Below, piece after piece: positions 1 to 6,883 of a stretch of 15,841 bases of DNA. Position numbers and translations under genes: made by a program. The DNA is from JBFLVN01 sp040758475 (GTDB lineage: Bacteria > JAGRBM01). Position 1 is the stretch's first letter. Every line of letters starts with the position of its first letter. Location of the stretch: contig JBFLVN010000054.1 of the NCBI GenBank assembly GCA_040758475.1, positions 1 to 15,841 of the forward strand, given 5' to 3'. Below the pieces are notes generated by a model. The model made no database searches, was not told where the DNA came from, and saw only the letters and a list, made by a program, of their open reading frames with translations.

Positions 1-33
1 TAGCAGGAACACGCTCGCGACAAATCGCTTCAT
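1..33 (-). CDS. N-terminal fragment of an exported protein, runs off the left edge
   Basis: Reading leftward from an ATG at 33-31 gives MKRFVASVFLL, which looks like the start of a signal peptide: two basic residues followed by a hydrophobic run. Nothing more of the gene is inside the window, so no function can be given. The sequence before the ATG has only a weak purine stretch (GAG about 14 bases upstream), so the start is uncertain. If real, this gene diverges from the acyl-CoA dehydrogenase gene, with about 186 bases between them. Confidence 0.4.
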   Translation of the reverse strand, partial: MKRFVASVFLL

Positions 34-219
34 GAACCCAGTTTCTCGATACTCTCGTGACAGCCAGCATCTCTTAGCACGGACCACCTCTTTCAGCCCA
101 ACCCCTCAGGAGTTCTACCCCTGCCCCCTTAAACCCTTGACCACCGGCCTTGTTTGTGGTTTTGCTCCCGTCCTGGTGAGCGGTGTTTACTATTCCCTCA
201 CCCAAGGGAGGACACCCCC

Positions 220-1362
220 ATGGTCGGCTTCGATCTGACGGATGACCAGAAAGCCTTGCAAGACCTCGCCCGCGCCTTCGCCAAGGACGAAATAATCCCC
301 CGGGCCAGGCACTACGACGAGACGGCCGAGTACCCCTGGGAGATCATCAAGAAGGCCCATGAACTCGGGATCATGAATCTGCACGTCCCCACGGAATACG
401 GCGGGCCCGGCCTGGGGCTCTTCGAGTCCGCCCTGATGGTCGAGGAACTGGCCGCCGGGTGCTCGGGCGTGGCGACGGCGATGGAGGGGAACTCCCTCTG
501 CACGGCCCCCGTCCTCGTGGCGGGAAGCGACGACCAGAAAAAGCGCTTCCTCGCGCCCCTCATCAAAGAACCCCTCATCGGCGCCTACTGCGTGACCGAG
601 CCCGCCGCCGGAAGCGACGTGGCGGGCCTCAAAAGCAAGGCCGAAAAGAAGGGGGACGAGTACATCCTGAACGGCGAAAAAATGTGGATCACGGGGGCAG
701 GCGTCGCGAACTGGTACTTCGTCCTGGCCTACACGGATACGACGAAAGGCCACAAAGGGCTTTCGGGCTTTCTCGTCTCCCGCGATTCGCCCGGAATCGA
801 AGTCGGAAAGAAAGAAGACAACATGGGCCAGCGCTGCTCGGATACGCGCGGCATCGTCTTCCGGGACGTGAAAATCCCCGCCAAGAACCTGCTCGGCAGC
901 GAGGGGCAAGGGTTCCTCATCGCCATGAAGGCCTTCGACATCACGCGGCCTGAGGTGGCCGCCATGGGCGTGGGCGTCGCCCGCTCGGCCATGGAGCATG
1001 CCATCCGCTACGCCCTCGAACGCTCGGCCTTCGGAAAGCCCATCGCCGAACACCAGGCCATTTCCTTCATGCTCGCCGACATGGCCAAGGACATCGAAGC
1101 GGCCCGGCTCCTCACTTGGCAGGCCGCCTGGCTCTACGACCAGGGGAAGCGCAATACCTTGAAGGCCAGCATGGCCAAGTGTTTTGCCGCCGACACGGCC
1201 ATGCGCGTCGCCACCGACGCCGTGCAGATCTACGGGGGCTACGGCTTCAACAAGGAGTATCCCGTCGAGAAGATCATGCGGGACGCCAAGATTCTCCAAA
1301 TCTACGAAGGCACCAGCCAGATCCAGCGGGTGATTATCTCGCGGGAGATTCTTTCGCAGTAA
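220..1362 (+). CDS. acyl-CoA dehydrogenase, medium-chain type
   Basis: A 380-residue flavoprotein of the acyl-CoA dehydrogenase family. It is predicted to carry out the FAD-dependent alpha,beta-oxidation of acyl-CoA thioesters in the cytoplasm, the first step of fatty-acid beta-oxidation, passing electrons to ETF. The blocks match mitochondrial-type MCAD closely: YCVTEPAAGSDVAGLK and KMWITGAGVANWYF (FAD/substrate region), NMGQRCSDTRGI, and the C-terminal QIYEGTSQIQR. The glutamate of that last block (about residue 363) is at the position of the MCAD catalytic base. The ATG at 220 follows a GGGAGG ribosome site at 206-211. An in-frame ATG at 154 would add 22 residues that resemble no family N-terminus and has no such site. 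Length is normal for the family. No ETF, thiolase or CoA ligase gene is adjacent, so the exact chain-length preference is not shown. Confidence 0.95.
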   Translation: MVGFDLTDDQKALQDLARAFAKDEIIPRARHYDETAEYPWEIIKKAHELGIMNLHVPTEYGGPGLGLFESALMVEELAAGCSGVATAMEGNSLCTAPVLVAGSDDQKKRFLAPLIKEPLIGAYCVTEPAAGSDVAGLKSKAEKKGDEYILNGEKMWITGAGVANWYFVLAYTDTTKGHKGLSGFLVSRDSPGIEVGKKEDNMGQRCSDTRGIVFRDVKIPAKNLLGSEGQGFLIAMKAFDITRPEVAAMGVGVARSAMEHAIRYALERSAFGKPIAEHQAISFMLADMAKDIEAARLLTWQAAWLYDQGKRNTLKASMAKCFAADTAMRVATDAVQIYGGYGFNKEYPVEKIMRDAKILQIYEGTSQIQRVIISREILSQ

Positions 1363-1369
1363 ATTTTCT

Positions 1370-1436
1370 GTCATTCCGAGCGAAGCGAGGAATCTCTTCG
1401 TCAGAGCCAGAGACCCCTCGCTACGCTCGGGGTGAC
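1370..1436. repeat. dispersed palindromic intergenic repeat
   Basis: The stretch begins GTCATTCCGAGCGAAGCGAG and ends CTCGCTACGCTCGGGGTGAC. The arms are near-perfect inverted copies around a central spacer of about 25 bases. This 'TCATTCCGAGCGAAGCGAGG' form is familiar as a widely scattered bacterial intergenic palindrome. It starts 7 bases after the dehydrogenase stop, and transcribed from either strand it would fold into a long hairpin that might attenuate read-through. There is no U-run, so it is not called as a terminator. Confidence 0.8.
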
Positions 1437-1454
1437 AAAGTACGCTCCCCTACC

Positions 1455-2015
1455 ATGCCCTCCTTGAGCCCTCCCATCTCCTTCTCCGTGAGCGAAATTC
1501 TTTCGCTCCCGGAGATTTTCCACCGGGAAGCCATTTCGCCGGAGGGTTTCGTCACCAGCATCCAGGCCGCGCGCTATCCGGGCATGGCTGCGAAAGTAAA
1601 AGACCTTTCGGCTTTGGCAAAAAAATTACAGTTCGAATACGTCAAAGAAATCGCGGGGACTTCGGGCCTGCCCGTGCGGCCCGAAGAGAGCGAAAAAGGT
1701 TCCACCTTCTATCTCCTGAGACGCCCCCTCATCCGCATGGGCCCGCCCGAAGCGGCGGGCGAAGGGGTTTCGAGAAGGAAGGTGCTCGGCGGATTCCTCG
1801 TAGCACCCGAGGACCGGGGAAAAGGGATTCTGGAAACAAGGGCCTTCGCGGACGGGAAAGACCTGATCGTGGTTGTCTCCCTGGAAGATTACCGCTCCGC
1901 CATCCGGGGGACGGCGCCCACCGCATCCCTTCGGACGTGGCTGTATCTCCAGACCCAGGCCCGGCTGCACGAAACGGTGGGTAAACGGTTTTTGAGAGGT
2001 TTTCAACCTTCTTAA
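1455..2015 (+). CDS. hypothetical protein, 186 residues
   Basis: I do not recognise this protein. It reads as a genuine coding region, with strong GC at third positions and a balanced soluble composition without signal peptide or membrane segment. Visible features are a basic, alpha-helical-looking central part (around KVKDLSALAKKLQFEYVKEI), then GVSRRKVLGGFLVAPEDRGKG, then a hydrophobic strand-like DLIVVVSLEDYRSAIRG and a C-terminal helix with QTQARLHETVGKRFL. The ATG at 1455 was chosen because the upstream in-frame sequence lies within the palindromic repeat. No clear ribosome site precedes it, so a GTG at 1488 is an alternative. It may be a lineage-restricted protein. Its neighbours give no hint of function. 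Confidence 0.6.
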   Translation: MPSLSPPISFSVSEILSLPEIFHREAISPEGFVTSIQAARYPGMAAKVKDLSALAKKLQFEYVKEIAGTSGLPVRPEESEKGSTFYLLRRPLIRMGPPEAAGEGVSRRKVLGGFLVAPEDRGKGILETRAFADGKDLIVVVSLEDYRSAIRGTAPTASLRTWLYLQTQARLHETVGKRFLRGFQPS

Positions 2016-2050
2016 AGAATACGGTTTTTTCGCAAGCCGATTTCAAAGCA

Positions 2051-2080
2051 TTGACAATTAGACGATCCAGGTCAAATATT
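2051..2080 (+). promoter_or_regulatory. sigma70-type promoter for the PEGA/barrel operon
   Basis: A perfect -35 hexamer TTGACA (2051-2056) is followed after 18 bases by AATATT (2075-2080), four of six matches to TATAAT. The element lies in the locally AT-rich gap between the hypothetical gene and the first PEGA lipoprotein, about 65 bases before its start. Confidence 0.5.
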
Positions 2081-2100
2081 CCCGCTAATCAGAGCAAGTT

Positions 2101-2132
2101 CGTTCTTCAAGCAACTGAAAGTGCTTGAAACG
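2101..2132 (+). promoter_or_regulatory. leader stem-loop immediately upstream of the ribosome site
   Basis: CGTT(ct)TCAAGCA pairs with TGCTTGAAACG across an 8-base loop, giving 11 base pairs with a 2-base bulge. The arm ends where the GAGGGGG ribosome site of the following gene begins, so a folded leader could affect initiation. The same symmetry could equally be a repressor operator downstream of the 2051-2080 promoter. Confidence 0.45.
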
Positions 2133-2143
2133 AGGGGGACAAC

Positions 2144-2581
2144 ATGAATTACCAATTTCGCAATGCATTTGCTTATTTCACGCTTTTTTGCTTTTTGTTC
2201 ATGGCTACGGGTTGCGCCACGATCGTCAATGGGACCAAGCAAAAGGTAAAAATCAACTCCACTCCCGACGGTGCCACGGTTTCCGTGGACGGTGTCGACA
2301 GTGGAACGACGCCCGCAACCGTCAAAATGCGGCGGAAAGAAGATCACAAGGTGGTCATCAAGAAGCCCGGCTACAAGCCCAAGGAAGTCGAGCTCAAGAA
2401 CAAGATGTCCTGGTGGTGGCTGGGGAACGTGGTGATCGGCGGGATCATCGGACTGGTCGTCGACATGGCGAGCGGCGGCGTCTACAAACTCGAACCCAAG
2501 AAGATCGACGCGGCTCTCGAACCGGAACAGCCGCCCCCGGCAGCTGAAGCCCCGGCATCGCAGGAGACAGTTGCAAATTGA
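2144..2581 (+). CDS. PEGA-domain lipoprotein (copy 1)
   Basis: A 145-residue predicted outer-membrane or periplasmic lipoprotein. The signal peptide ends in the lipobox ATGC, with Cys24 as the likely lipidated residue. It is followed by the family-typical CATIVNGTKQ. A PEGA domain occupies roughly residues 36-83 (STPDGATVSVDG, GTTPATVKM, KPGYKPKEVEL). A glycine-rich hydrophobic segment (LGNVVIGGIIGLVVDMASGG, about residues 92-111) and a Pro/Ala/Glu-rich tail follow. PEGA domains are found in bacterial and archaeal surface proteins, and their binding partner is usually unknown. Ribosome site GAGGGGG at 2132-2138 fits the ATG at 2144. It is the first gene of a three-gene operon and a paralogue of the gene at 3340. 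The substrate or partner cannot be told from sequence. Confidence 0.9.
   Translation: MNYQFRNAFAYFTLFCFLFMATGCATIVNGTKQKVKINSTPDGATVSVDGVDSGTTPATVKMRRKEDHKVVIKKPGYKPKEVELKNKMSWWWLGNVVIGGIIGLVVDMASGGVYKLEPKKIDAALEPEQPPPAAEAPASQETVAN
2204..2255 (+). repeat. 52-base exact direct repeat, copy 1
   Basis: Identical base for base to 3406-3457. It covers the end of the signal peptide, the lipobox and the CATIVNGTKQ region of the two PEGA lipoproteins. The flanking coding sequence of the two genes has clearly diverged. Confidence 0.9.
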
Positions 2582-2630
2582 CACGCCAAGGTTTTCCCGA
2601 ACGATTCGTGGCCCCGGGGTGGAGGAACCA

Positions 2631-3329
2631 ATGAATCTGCTTTCGTGGATAACCGTTTCTTGGTCTGCGGCTACCCGCCGCTTGGGACGTTCCCTAATCA
2701 CGCTGGTCTTGGCGGCCGCGGTGGCGTTACCCGCTCAGGCGGCTGAAACCGTCCCAGAGCAAGAAGAAGATGACGACCCCGTCGTCTGCTGCGTGTTCTC
2801 GGCTTTCGGAGGGAACGTTGTCGGAAACGGGACCATCCTTCGGGGCGTCGGCGGGCTGGGAGTCGGCTTTACTTTCGATTATTTCGATCTGGAGGCGCAT
2901 ATTCCCGGCCTCGTCTTAGGTGCTGCGGATTTCGACCAGACCTTGGGCGCCGATCCGACGGACGTTTATTTTCCCTTCGGCTTGCGGGCCCGGGTTTATC
3001 CTCTCACGAGCAATCCCAAGAATTTCCCCGTGGCTTTCTACGCGACGGCGGCTGCCACGGGGGCTGTCGAATTCGTGATAGAAGAAGACGTTCTCATCAC
3101 GAACGACCACACCGACGTTTTTGGCGCCTTGGAGCTGGGCGGCGGGGCCGAGTTCATCGCCCTTCGCAACCTCTGGGACGCGGATCTGAACGCCTCTCTT
3201 TTCGCGGAAGGAACCGTTGTCTGGGTAAATGGCGGCGGAGGGATCGATTCGGACCTGCTTCCAGCCCACTGGGGCTGGAACCGGGGCCAGGCCGTCTATC
3301 TGGGTATTCGCATCCGAAAAGTAGATTAG
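2631..3329 (+). CDS. predicted outer-membrane beta-barrel-like exported protein
   Basis: A 232-residue protein with a signal peptide (charged N-region with RRLGRS, hydrophobic LITLVLAAAVALP, likely cleavage after AQA near residue 38). The mature part has alternating hydrophobic and polar strands, many glycines and aromatics, and the pattern of small outer-membrane barrels: GVGFTFDYFDLEAHIPG, YFPFGLRARVYPL, VAFYATAAATGAVEF, GALELGGGAEFIAL. It closes with AVYLGIRIRKVD. A CC pair follows the acidic EQEEDDD stretch early in the mature protein. I recognise no named family. The ATG at 2631 follows GGTGGAGG at 2619-2626. An earlier in-frame start at 2571 would overlap the upstream gene and lengthen the pre-signal region. 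It sits between two PEGA lipoprotein genes, suggesting a shared envelope structure. The barrel assignment is inference. Confidence 0.75.
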   Translation: MNLLSWITVSWSAATRRLGRSLITLVLAAAVALPAQAAETVPEQEEDDDPVVCCVFSAFGGNVVGNGTILRGVGGLGVGFTFDYFDLEAHIPGLVLGAADFDQTLGADPTDVYFPFGLRARVYPLTSNPKNFPVAFYATAAATGAVEFVIEEDVLITNDHTDVFGALELGGGAEFIALRNLWDADLNASLFAEGTVVWVNGGGGIDSDLLPAHWGWNRGQAVYLGIRIRKVD

Positions 3330-3339
3330 GAGAACCACG

Positions 3340-3780
3340 ATGAATAGCCATATACGAATTCGAAACACCGTCACTTACCTTTTGCTTCTCTGTTTCCTCT
3401 TCACCGCTACGGGTTGCGCCACGATCGTCAATGGGACCAAGCAAAAGGTAAAAATCAGTTCCAATCCCGACGGCGCCACCATTGAAATCGACGGCCTCGA
3501 TAACGGCACGACACCAGCCACTCTCAAGCTCAAGCGCAAGGAAGAAACCTACGAGATCATCGTCAAGAAAGCCGGTTACAAAGCCAAGAAGATTCGCGTG
3601 GAAAACGACATGTCCGCGTGGGTCTGGGGCAATTTTATCCTCGGCGGAATTATCGGATTAGTCATCGACATGGTTAGTGGGGGTGGTTTCAAGCTCGAGC
3701 CCAATCAGATCAACGTGACGCTTGAGCCGGAACAGGGACAGGCTTCTCCGGCACCGCCAGCCACGGTACCGGTTAACTAA
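3340..3780 (+). CDS. PEGA-domain lipoprotein (copy 2)
   Basis: A 146-residue lipoprotein paralogous to the one at 2144. The lipobox is ATGC with Cys26 as the lipidation site, followed by CATIVNGTKQ. The PEGA domain spans about residues 38-86 (SNPDGATIEIDG, GTTPATLKL, KKAGYKAKKIRV). A hydrophobic glycine-rich segment follows (WGNFILGGIIGLVIDMVSGG), then a Pro/Ala tail. The ribosome site AGGAGA at 3328-3333 overlaps the stop codon of the barrel gene, so translation is probably coupled to it. The stretch 3406-3457 is identical at DNA level to the first copy, whereas the rest differs at many positions. This suggests gene conversion or strong constraint at the lipobox region. The gene ends 24 bases before a strong hairpin terminator. 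Confidence 0.9.
   Translation: MNSHIRIRNTVTYLLLLCFLFTATGCATIVNGTKQKVKISSNPDGATIEIDGLDNGTTPATLKLKRKEETYEIIVKKAGYKAKKIRVENDMSAWVWGNFILGGIIGLVIDMVSGGGFKLEPNQINVTLEPEQGQASPAPPATVPVN
3406..3457 (+). repeat. 52-base exact direct repeat, copy 2
   Basis: Exact copy of 2204-2255, lying at the equivalent place in the second PEGA lipoprotein gene. Confidence 0.9.
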
Positions 3781-3803
3781 AAGCTATTTAAAAACCGCTC
3801 GCG

Positions 3804-3852
3804 GCCTTCTCCGCTCATCTTCCGCTTGCAAGAGGATGAGCGGAAGGCTTTT
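3804..3852. terminator. hairpin terminator between convergent genes
   Basis: GCCTT(ct)CCGCTCATC pairs with GATGAGCGGAAGGC: 14 base pairs with a 2-base bulge and a 15-base loop, followed by TTTT on the plus strand. It lies between the plus-strand PEGA operon and the minus-strand anti-sigma gene. On the minus strand, a small GC hairpin (CCGCGAGCGG) followed by TTTTT comes right after it, so the region probably stops transcription both ways. Confidence 0.75.
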
Positions 3853-3873
3853 GAACGAGCTGCAAGCCCCCCC

Positions 3874-4746
3874 TCACATCCCCGCCACGGCGACGACGGG
3901 GCCGGCGGGCGCGGTCTTGGAGGGGGAGCCGCCCGAGGCTTCCAGGGAGACGGCGAAGGCTTTCAAACTCGCCGCGTCGGGGACGTTCTCGATCCGCGCC
4001 ACGGCTACGCCGTCCGCTCCGGCCTTGGCGATGCCGAGGCTCGCCGGTCCCTGCGGCGTGATGGCCCAGAGTTCGTAATCCTTGTCCGTCGGGACGCCCG
4101 CCTTTTCGAGGACGATGACGGCCCGCTTCGTAGCCGGGTCGTAGACGTAGCGGCCCGCGACGCCGAGCTTGTTGTCGGGCGTAGGGGCGAAGGAACCGCA
4201 GCGGCCCCCTTCGCTCGCGAGAACCGCCGTCCAGCGCTGCTCTTCACCCAACTTCACCAAGGTTTCATTGAGCGTCCCTTCGAGTTCGGCAATCCGTTCT
4301 TCGCGCAGCTTCACCTGGAGCGCCGCCTCGCGGCTGAACCGGAATGCCATGGTGATGGCCAGGAGGATGAGCGCCGCCGCGGCGAGACCCCACGTGCCGG
4401 CGAAGCTCCGGGGTTCCCTCACCCGGGCCGGAAGCTTCCAGGCCGGGGCGGGTTCCTCGTCCTTCTTCTTGTGCCGCGCATACTCGGCCCGGTCGGCCTG
4501 GGCTTTTTCTTCTTTCCGGTGGGCGCGGGCGGCCATGAGCACGCGGTTCTTGAGGATCGGCGGAGGTGCGACTTGGGGCGCGGAAGCTCCGAGCACGGTG
4601 GTACCACCGGCGAACTCCCGCCGGGCGCGCTCGCATTCGAGGCACCCCTCCGCGAGGTGGAGTTCGAGCTCGCGGCGCTCGGAAGGCGTCAGGACCCCGA
4701 GGGCCTCGGCCGCGCACAAGTCGAGATGTTCGTCGCGGTGGCTCAC
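3874..4746 (-). CDS. RskA-type membrane anti-sigma factor
   Basis: A 290-residue anti-sigma factor expected to bind and hold the ECF sigma factor encoded just before it. The cytoplasmic N-terminal domain has a zinc-finger-like H30-x4-C35-x2-C38 motif (HLAEGCLEC). One membrane helix lies at about residues 118-136 (TWGLAAAALILLAITMAFRF), followed by a coiled coil at about 139-172. The C-terminal extracytoplasmic domain (about 175-290) has the pattern of the anti-sigma-K factor RskA family (RYVYDPATKRAVIVL, KDYELWAITPQGP). The start is taken as the GTG at 4746-4744, which overlaps the sigma stop in the sequence GTGA. An ATG at 4803 would place 19 extra residues inside the sigma gene. The 4-base overlap implies translational coupling. 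Known family members are released by regulated proteolysis; the signal here is not visible. Confidence 0.88.
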   Translation of the reverse strand: MSHRDEHLDLCAAEALGVLTPSERRELELHLAEGCLECERARREFAGGTTVLGASAPQVAPPPILKNRVLMAARAHRKEEKAQADRAEYARHKKKDEEPAPAWKLPARVREPRSFAGTWGLAAAALILLAITMAFRFSREAALQVKLREERIAELEGTLNETLVKLGEEQRWTAVLASEGGRCGSFAPTPDNKLGVAGRYVYDPATKRAVIVLEKAGVPTDKDYELWAITPQGPASLGIAKAGADGVAVARIENVPDAASLKAFAVSLEASGGSPSKTAPAGPVVAVAGM

Positions 4747-5327
4747 AGGAAATCCTCTGGCGGCACGAGCTCGCGGAGCTTTAGAAGCCCCTGCCGCATC
4801 CATGACTTGACCGTTCCCAGGGGGGCCTTCATGCGCTCGGCCACCTCCGACTGGGAGAGCCCTTCGAAATAGGCGATTTCGAGGGCCCGGCGTTGTTCGT
4901 CTTTGAGGCTCGCGAGGGCCGAGCGGACTTTTTCGGAGAGCTGTTTGTGGCTTGCCCCGGCCGAGGGATCGGGGGGCGGATCGCCGCCCGGGGAGAAGGA
5001 AGGCTCGTCCCCGGCCGCGTCTTCGGCCGCGCGGCGGGAAGAGAGGCTCCGGTATTTATCCAAAGCCCGGCTCCGCGCGATCGTAAGGAGCCACGCGGCC
5101 ACGGTGCCGCGCCGGGGGTCGTAGTGGGCCGCCCCCTTCCAGACCTGCATCCAGACTTCCTGGAGGACGTCCTCGGCGTCGGAAGGGCGCCGGAGAATCC
5201 GGAGGGCGACCGGAAAGAGGAGGGGCGTAAAGCGGTCGTACGCCTCGGCCAGGGCGCTTTCGTCCCCCGCCTGAACGCGCAGCACGCACTCCATGTCGCG
5301 CTCTTTCTGGCTTTGACTCTCTTCCAC
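4743..5327 (-). CDS. ECF RNA polymerase sigma factor, SigK-like group
   Basis: A 194-residue extracytoplasmic-function sigma factor directing RNA polymerase to a dedicated promoter set. Region 2 is seen as YDRFTPLLFPVALRILR and DAEDVLQEVWMQVW, followed by AAWLLTIARSRALDKYRS. Region 4 is seen as LKDEQRRALEIAYFEGLSQS with the helix-turn-helix EVAERMKAPLGTVKSWMRQG. A Pro/Gly/Asp-rich linker lies between them. The pairing with an RskA-type anti-sigma factor is typical of the SigK/ECF19-like group. The start is a GTG at 5327, with an ATG at 5294 as the alternative; neither has a strong ribosome site. The gene begins 69 bases after the histidine kinase stop, a gap that holds a candidate promoter of its own. 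Confidence 0.92.
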   Translation of the reverse strand: MEESQSQKERDMECVLRVQAGDESALAEAYDRFTPLLFPVALRILRRPSDAEDVLQEVWMQVWKGAAHYDPRRGTVAAWLLTIARSRALDKYRSLSSRRAAEDAAGDEPSFSPGGDPPPDPSAGASHKQLSEKVRSALASLKDEQRRALEIAYFEGLSQSEVAERMKAPLGTVKSWMRQGLLKLRELVPPEDFL

Positions 5328-5360
5328 CCGTACCGTTCCGAGGCCATGAGCCTATTTCCT

Positions 5361-5388
5361 ATACGGACCGGGAGGCAACTTTGGATGA
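5361..5388 (-). promoter_or_regulatory. candidate SigK-like ECF promoter (autoregulation of the sigma gene)
   Basis: On the minus strand TCATCC (5388-5383) and CCGTAT (5366-5361) are separated by 16 bases. The published SigK promoter pattern of mycobacteria is of the form CCATCC-spacer-CCGAAT, so both boxes differ by one base. Transcription would start about 25-30 bases before the GTG of the sigma gene. It lies just after the kinase stop codon, as expected for a sigma factor transcribing itself. Confidence 0.45.
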
Positions 5389-5396
5389 CGTCACTG

Positions 5397-6821
5397 TCAG
5401 GATGAAAGAGGCAATTCGATTCCGACCCGGGCACCTTGGCCCGTATTGGAGAGGGAGACGCTCCCGCCCATACGCCCCACGACAACGCGGGCAATAAAAA
5501 GCCCCAAGCCCAGGTGGGACTTGTCGGCCTTGCGGGTCGTGTAGAAGGGGTCCAGGGCACTTTTGAGCGCCTCCTCGGAGAACCCCGGCCCGTCATCTTC
5601 TACGGATATTGAGAGGCGTTCGGGTGAAGAAATCTGGAAAAAAACCCGCACCCGGGATTTTCCAAACTCCCTTCCGTTCCGGACGATCCTGAGAAGGGCG
5701 TCACCAAGCTGCCCCGGATTTCCGTTCAAAAAGACCTGGGGGATATCCCCCACTTCGACTCGCGGCCCCTCCCCCAAATCCCTCCGGATGGAAGAAAGCG
5801 CTTCGGCCAGCGGAAAGCGCGAGGCTTTTACTTCCGTGTGGACCGAGAGATCGTGAAGCACTTGCACGATCCGCCGCACCCGGTCCTGGGACTGAAGGGC
5901 GAACTGGAGCCCCTGCGCCATCTCCTCGCGATCGGCGGCGGGAAGATCCCCTTTCTCCCGGGCGAGGTCTTGGAGCGATCCCTCGACGAGGCTCCGGGCG
6001 GAAGAGAGGGGATTTCCGATCTCGTGGGCGGCGCCACGGACGAATTCACCGATGGCGGCGAGGGCGCCCGCTTCCACCAGGGCTTTTTGCTTGGCGGCGA
6101 CGTCGTCCAGCGCCTTTTCGAGGGCCGCGTTCGATTCGCGAAGAGCCTTCTCCCGCAGATCGACGTTGTGCATGGCGATCTCGCCCAGCACCGGGCCCAC
6201 GATCATGGCGTCGAGGAGAATGATGATCGTGAGGACGGCGAGGCTTGGTTCCCGGTACGTCTCCCGCGAGAGGTCCGCGTACCAGGCCGCTTCGGGGTAG
6301 AGGCCCAGGAACGTGAGGAGCGCTCCGCCCACGGCGGCGACGGTACAGAGCGCCGCGCCGAGGAGGGCTTCTTTCTTCCCGAAGGCAATGCGCTGAACCA
6401 CGGGATAGACGGGATAAATCCACAAAAAATAACTCGTCATGGCCCCCGTGTGCAGGACGAGGTTGAAGGCCATGAAGCATTCCACAACGATGGTGGCCGT
6501 ATTGAGGGCCGGGATTTTTTTGGAGCACGGCCGGAGCAAAACGGCGGCGCTCAGGAAAAACCACGCCAGCCGCAACGGCACATCCAGCGACATGGAAAGC
6601 GTGATGTGCTCGTGGCTGTAGAACGGGTTGTCCCGTTCCCGGAAATAGAAGAGGTAATAGACGACCCCGAACCCGGCGGCGAAGCCCATCCGCACACGGG
6701 CCGCGGCGAAATAGGCCCGCCAGTCGGAGGGCGCCCCTTCCGGGACGAAGAGGAGCCAGTCCCAAGCGCGGCGAAGCGGCGCCGGGAGGCGGGAGAGAAA
6801 CGGCGAATCGGATTCGGGCAT
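5397..6821 (-). CDS. membrane sensor histidine kinase without a partner regulator nearby
   Basis: A 474-residue histidine kinase. The N-terminal third has about six hydrophobic helices (near residues 43-60, 81-97, 105-124, 129-147, 151-174, 194-217), with no large periplasmic loop, so it probably senses a membrane or intramembrane cue. A coiled coil (about 219-252) leads to the HisKA domain with the phospho-acceptor His266 in GAAHEIGNPL. The ATPase domain has an N-box around Asn382 (ALLRIVRNGREFG), G1 box VEDDGPGF, F box DPFYTTR and G2 box HLGLGLF. The N-box is less canonical than usual: the first Asn is replaced by Arg. No response regulator gene is in the window. It sits between uvrC (62-base gap) and the ECF sigma gene (69-base gap), all leftward. 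Whether it influences that sigma factor is unknown. Confidence 0.92.
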   Translation of the reverse strand: MPESDSPFLSRLPAPLRRAWDWLLFVPEGAPSDWRAYFAAARVRMGFAAGFGVVYYLFYFRERDNPFYSHEHITLSMSLDVPLRLAWFFLSAAVLLRPCSKKIPALNTATIVVECFMAFNLVLHTGAMTSYFLWIYPVYPVVQRIAFGKKEALLGAALCTVAAVGGALLTFLGLYPEAAWYADLSRETYREPSLAVLTIIILLDAMIVGPVLGEIAMHNVDLREKALRESNAALEKALDDVAAKQKALVEAGALAAIGEFVRGAAHEIGNPLSSARSLVEGSLQDLAREKGDLPAADREEMAQGLQFALQSQDRVRRIVQVLHDLSVHTEVKASRFPLAEALSSIRRDLGEGPRVEVGDIPQVFLNGNPGQLGDALLRIVRNGREFGKSRVRVFFQISSPERLSISVEDDGPGFSEEALKSALDPFYTTRKADKSHLGLGLFIARVVVGRMGGSVSLSNTGQGARVGIELPLSS

Positions 6822-6883
6822 GCCCGGCCAGTGTGCTTAGAGGAAAGGGGTGGAGTCCAGCGGCAATCAGTAACTCGCCGTTT

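Noticed and set aside
137..165. TTGACC at 137 as a promoter for the acyl-CoA dehydrogenase gene
   Set aside because: No acceptable -10 hexamer lies 16-18 bases downstream.
190..1374. Long leftward open frame opposite the acyl-CoA dehydrogenase gene
   Set aside because: It is the complement of a well-recognised gene; its translation is rich in Gly, His, Asp and Arg and matches no family. Such frames arise from high third-position GC.
1370..1436. CRISPR or insertion-sequence end
   Set aside because: There is only one palindromic unit, no regularly spaced repeats, no transposase and no target duplication seen.
3826..4872. Long rightward open frame across the anti-sigma factor gene
   Set aside because: It lies opposite the RskA-type gene and part of the sigma gene, both of which have clear family motifs; its own translation is low-complexity and unfamiliar.
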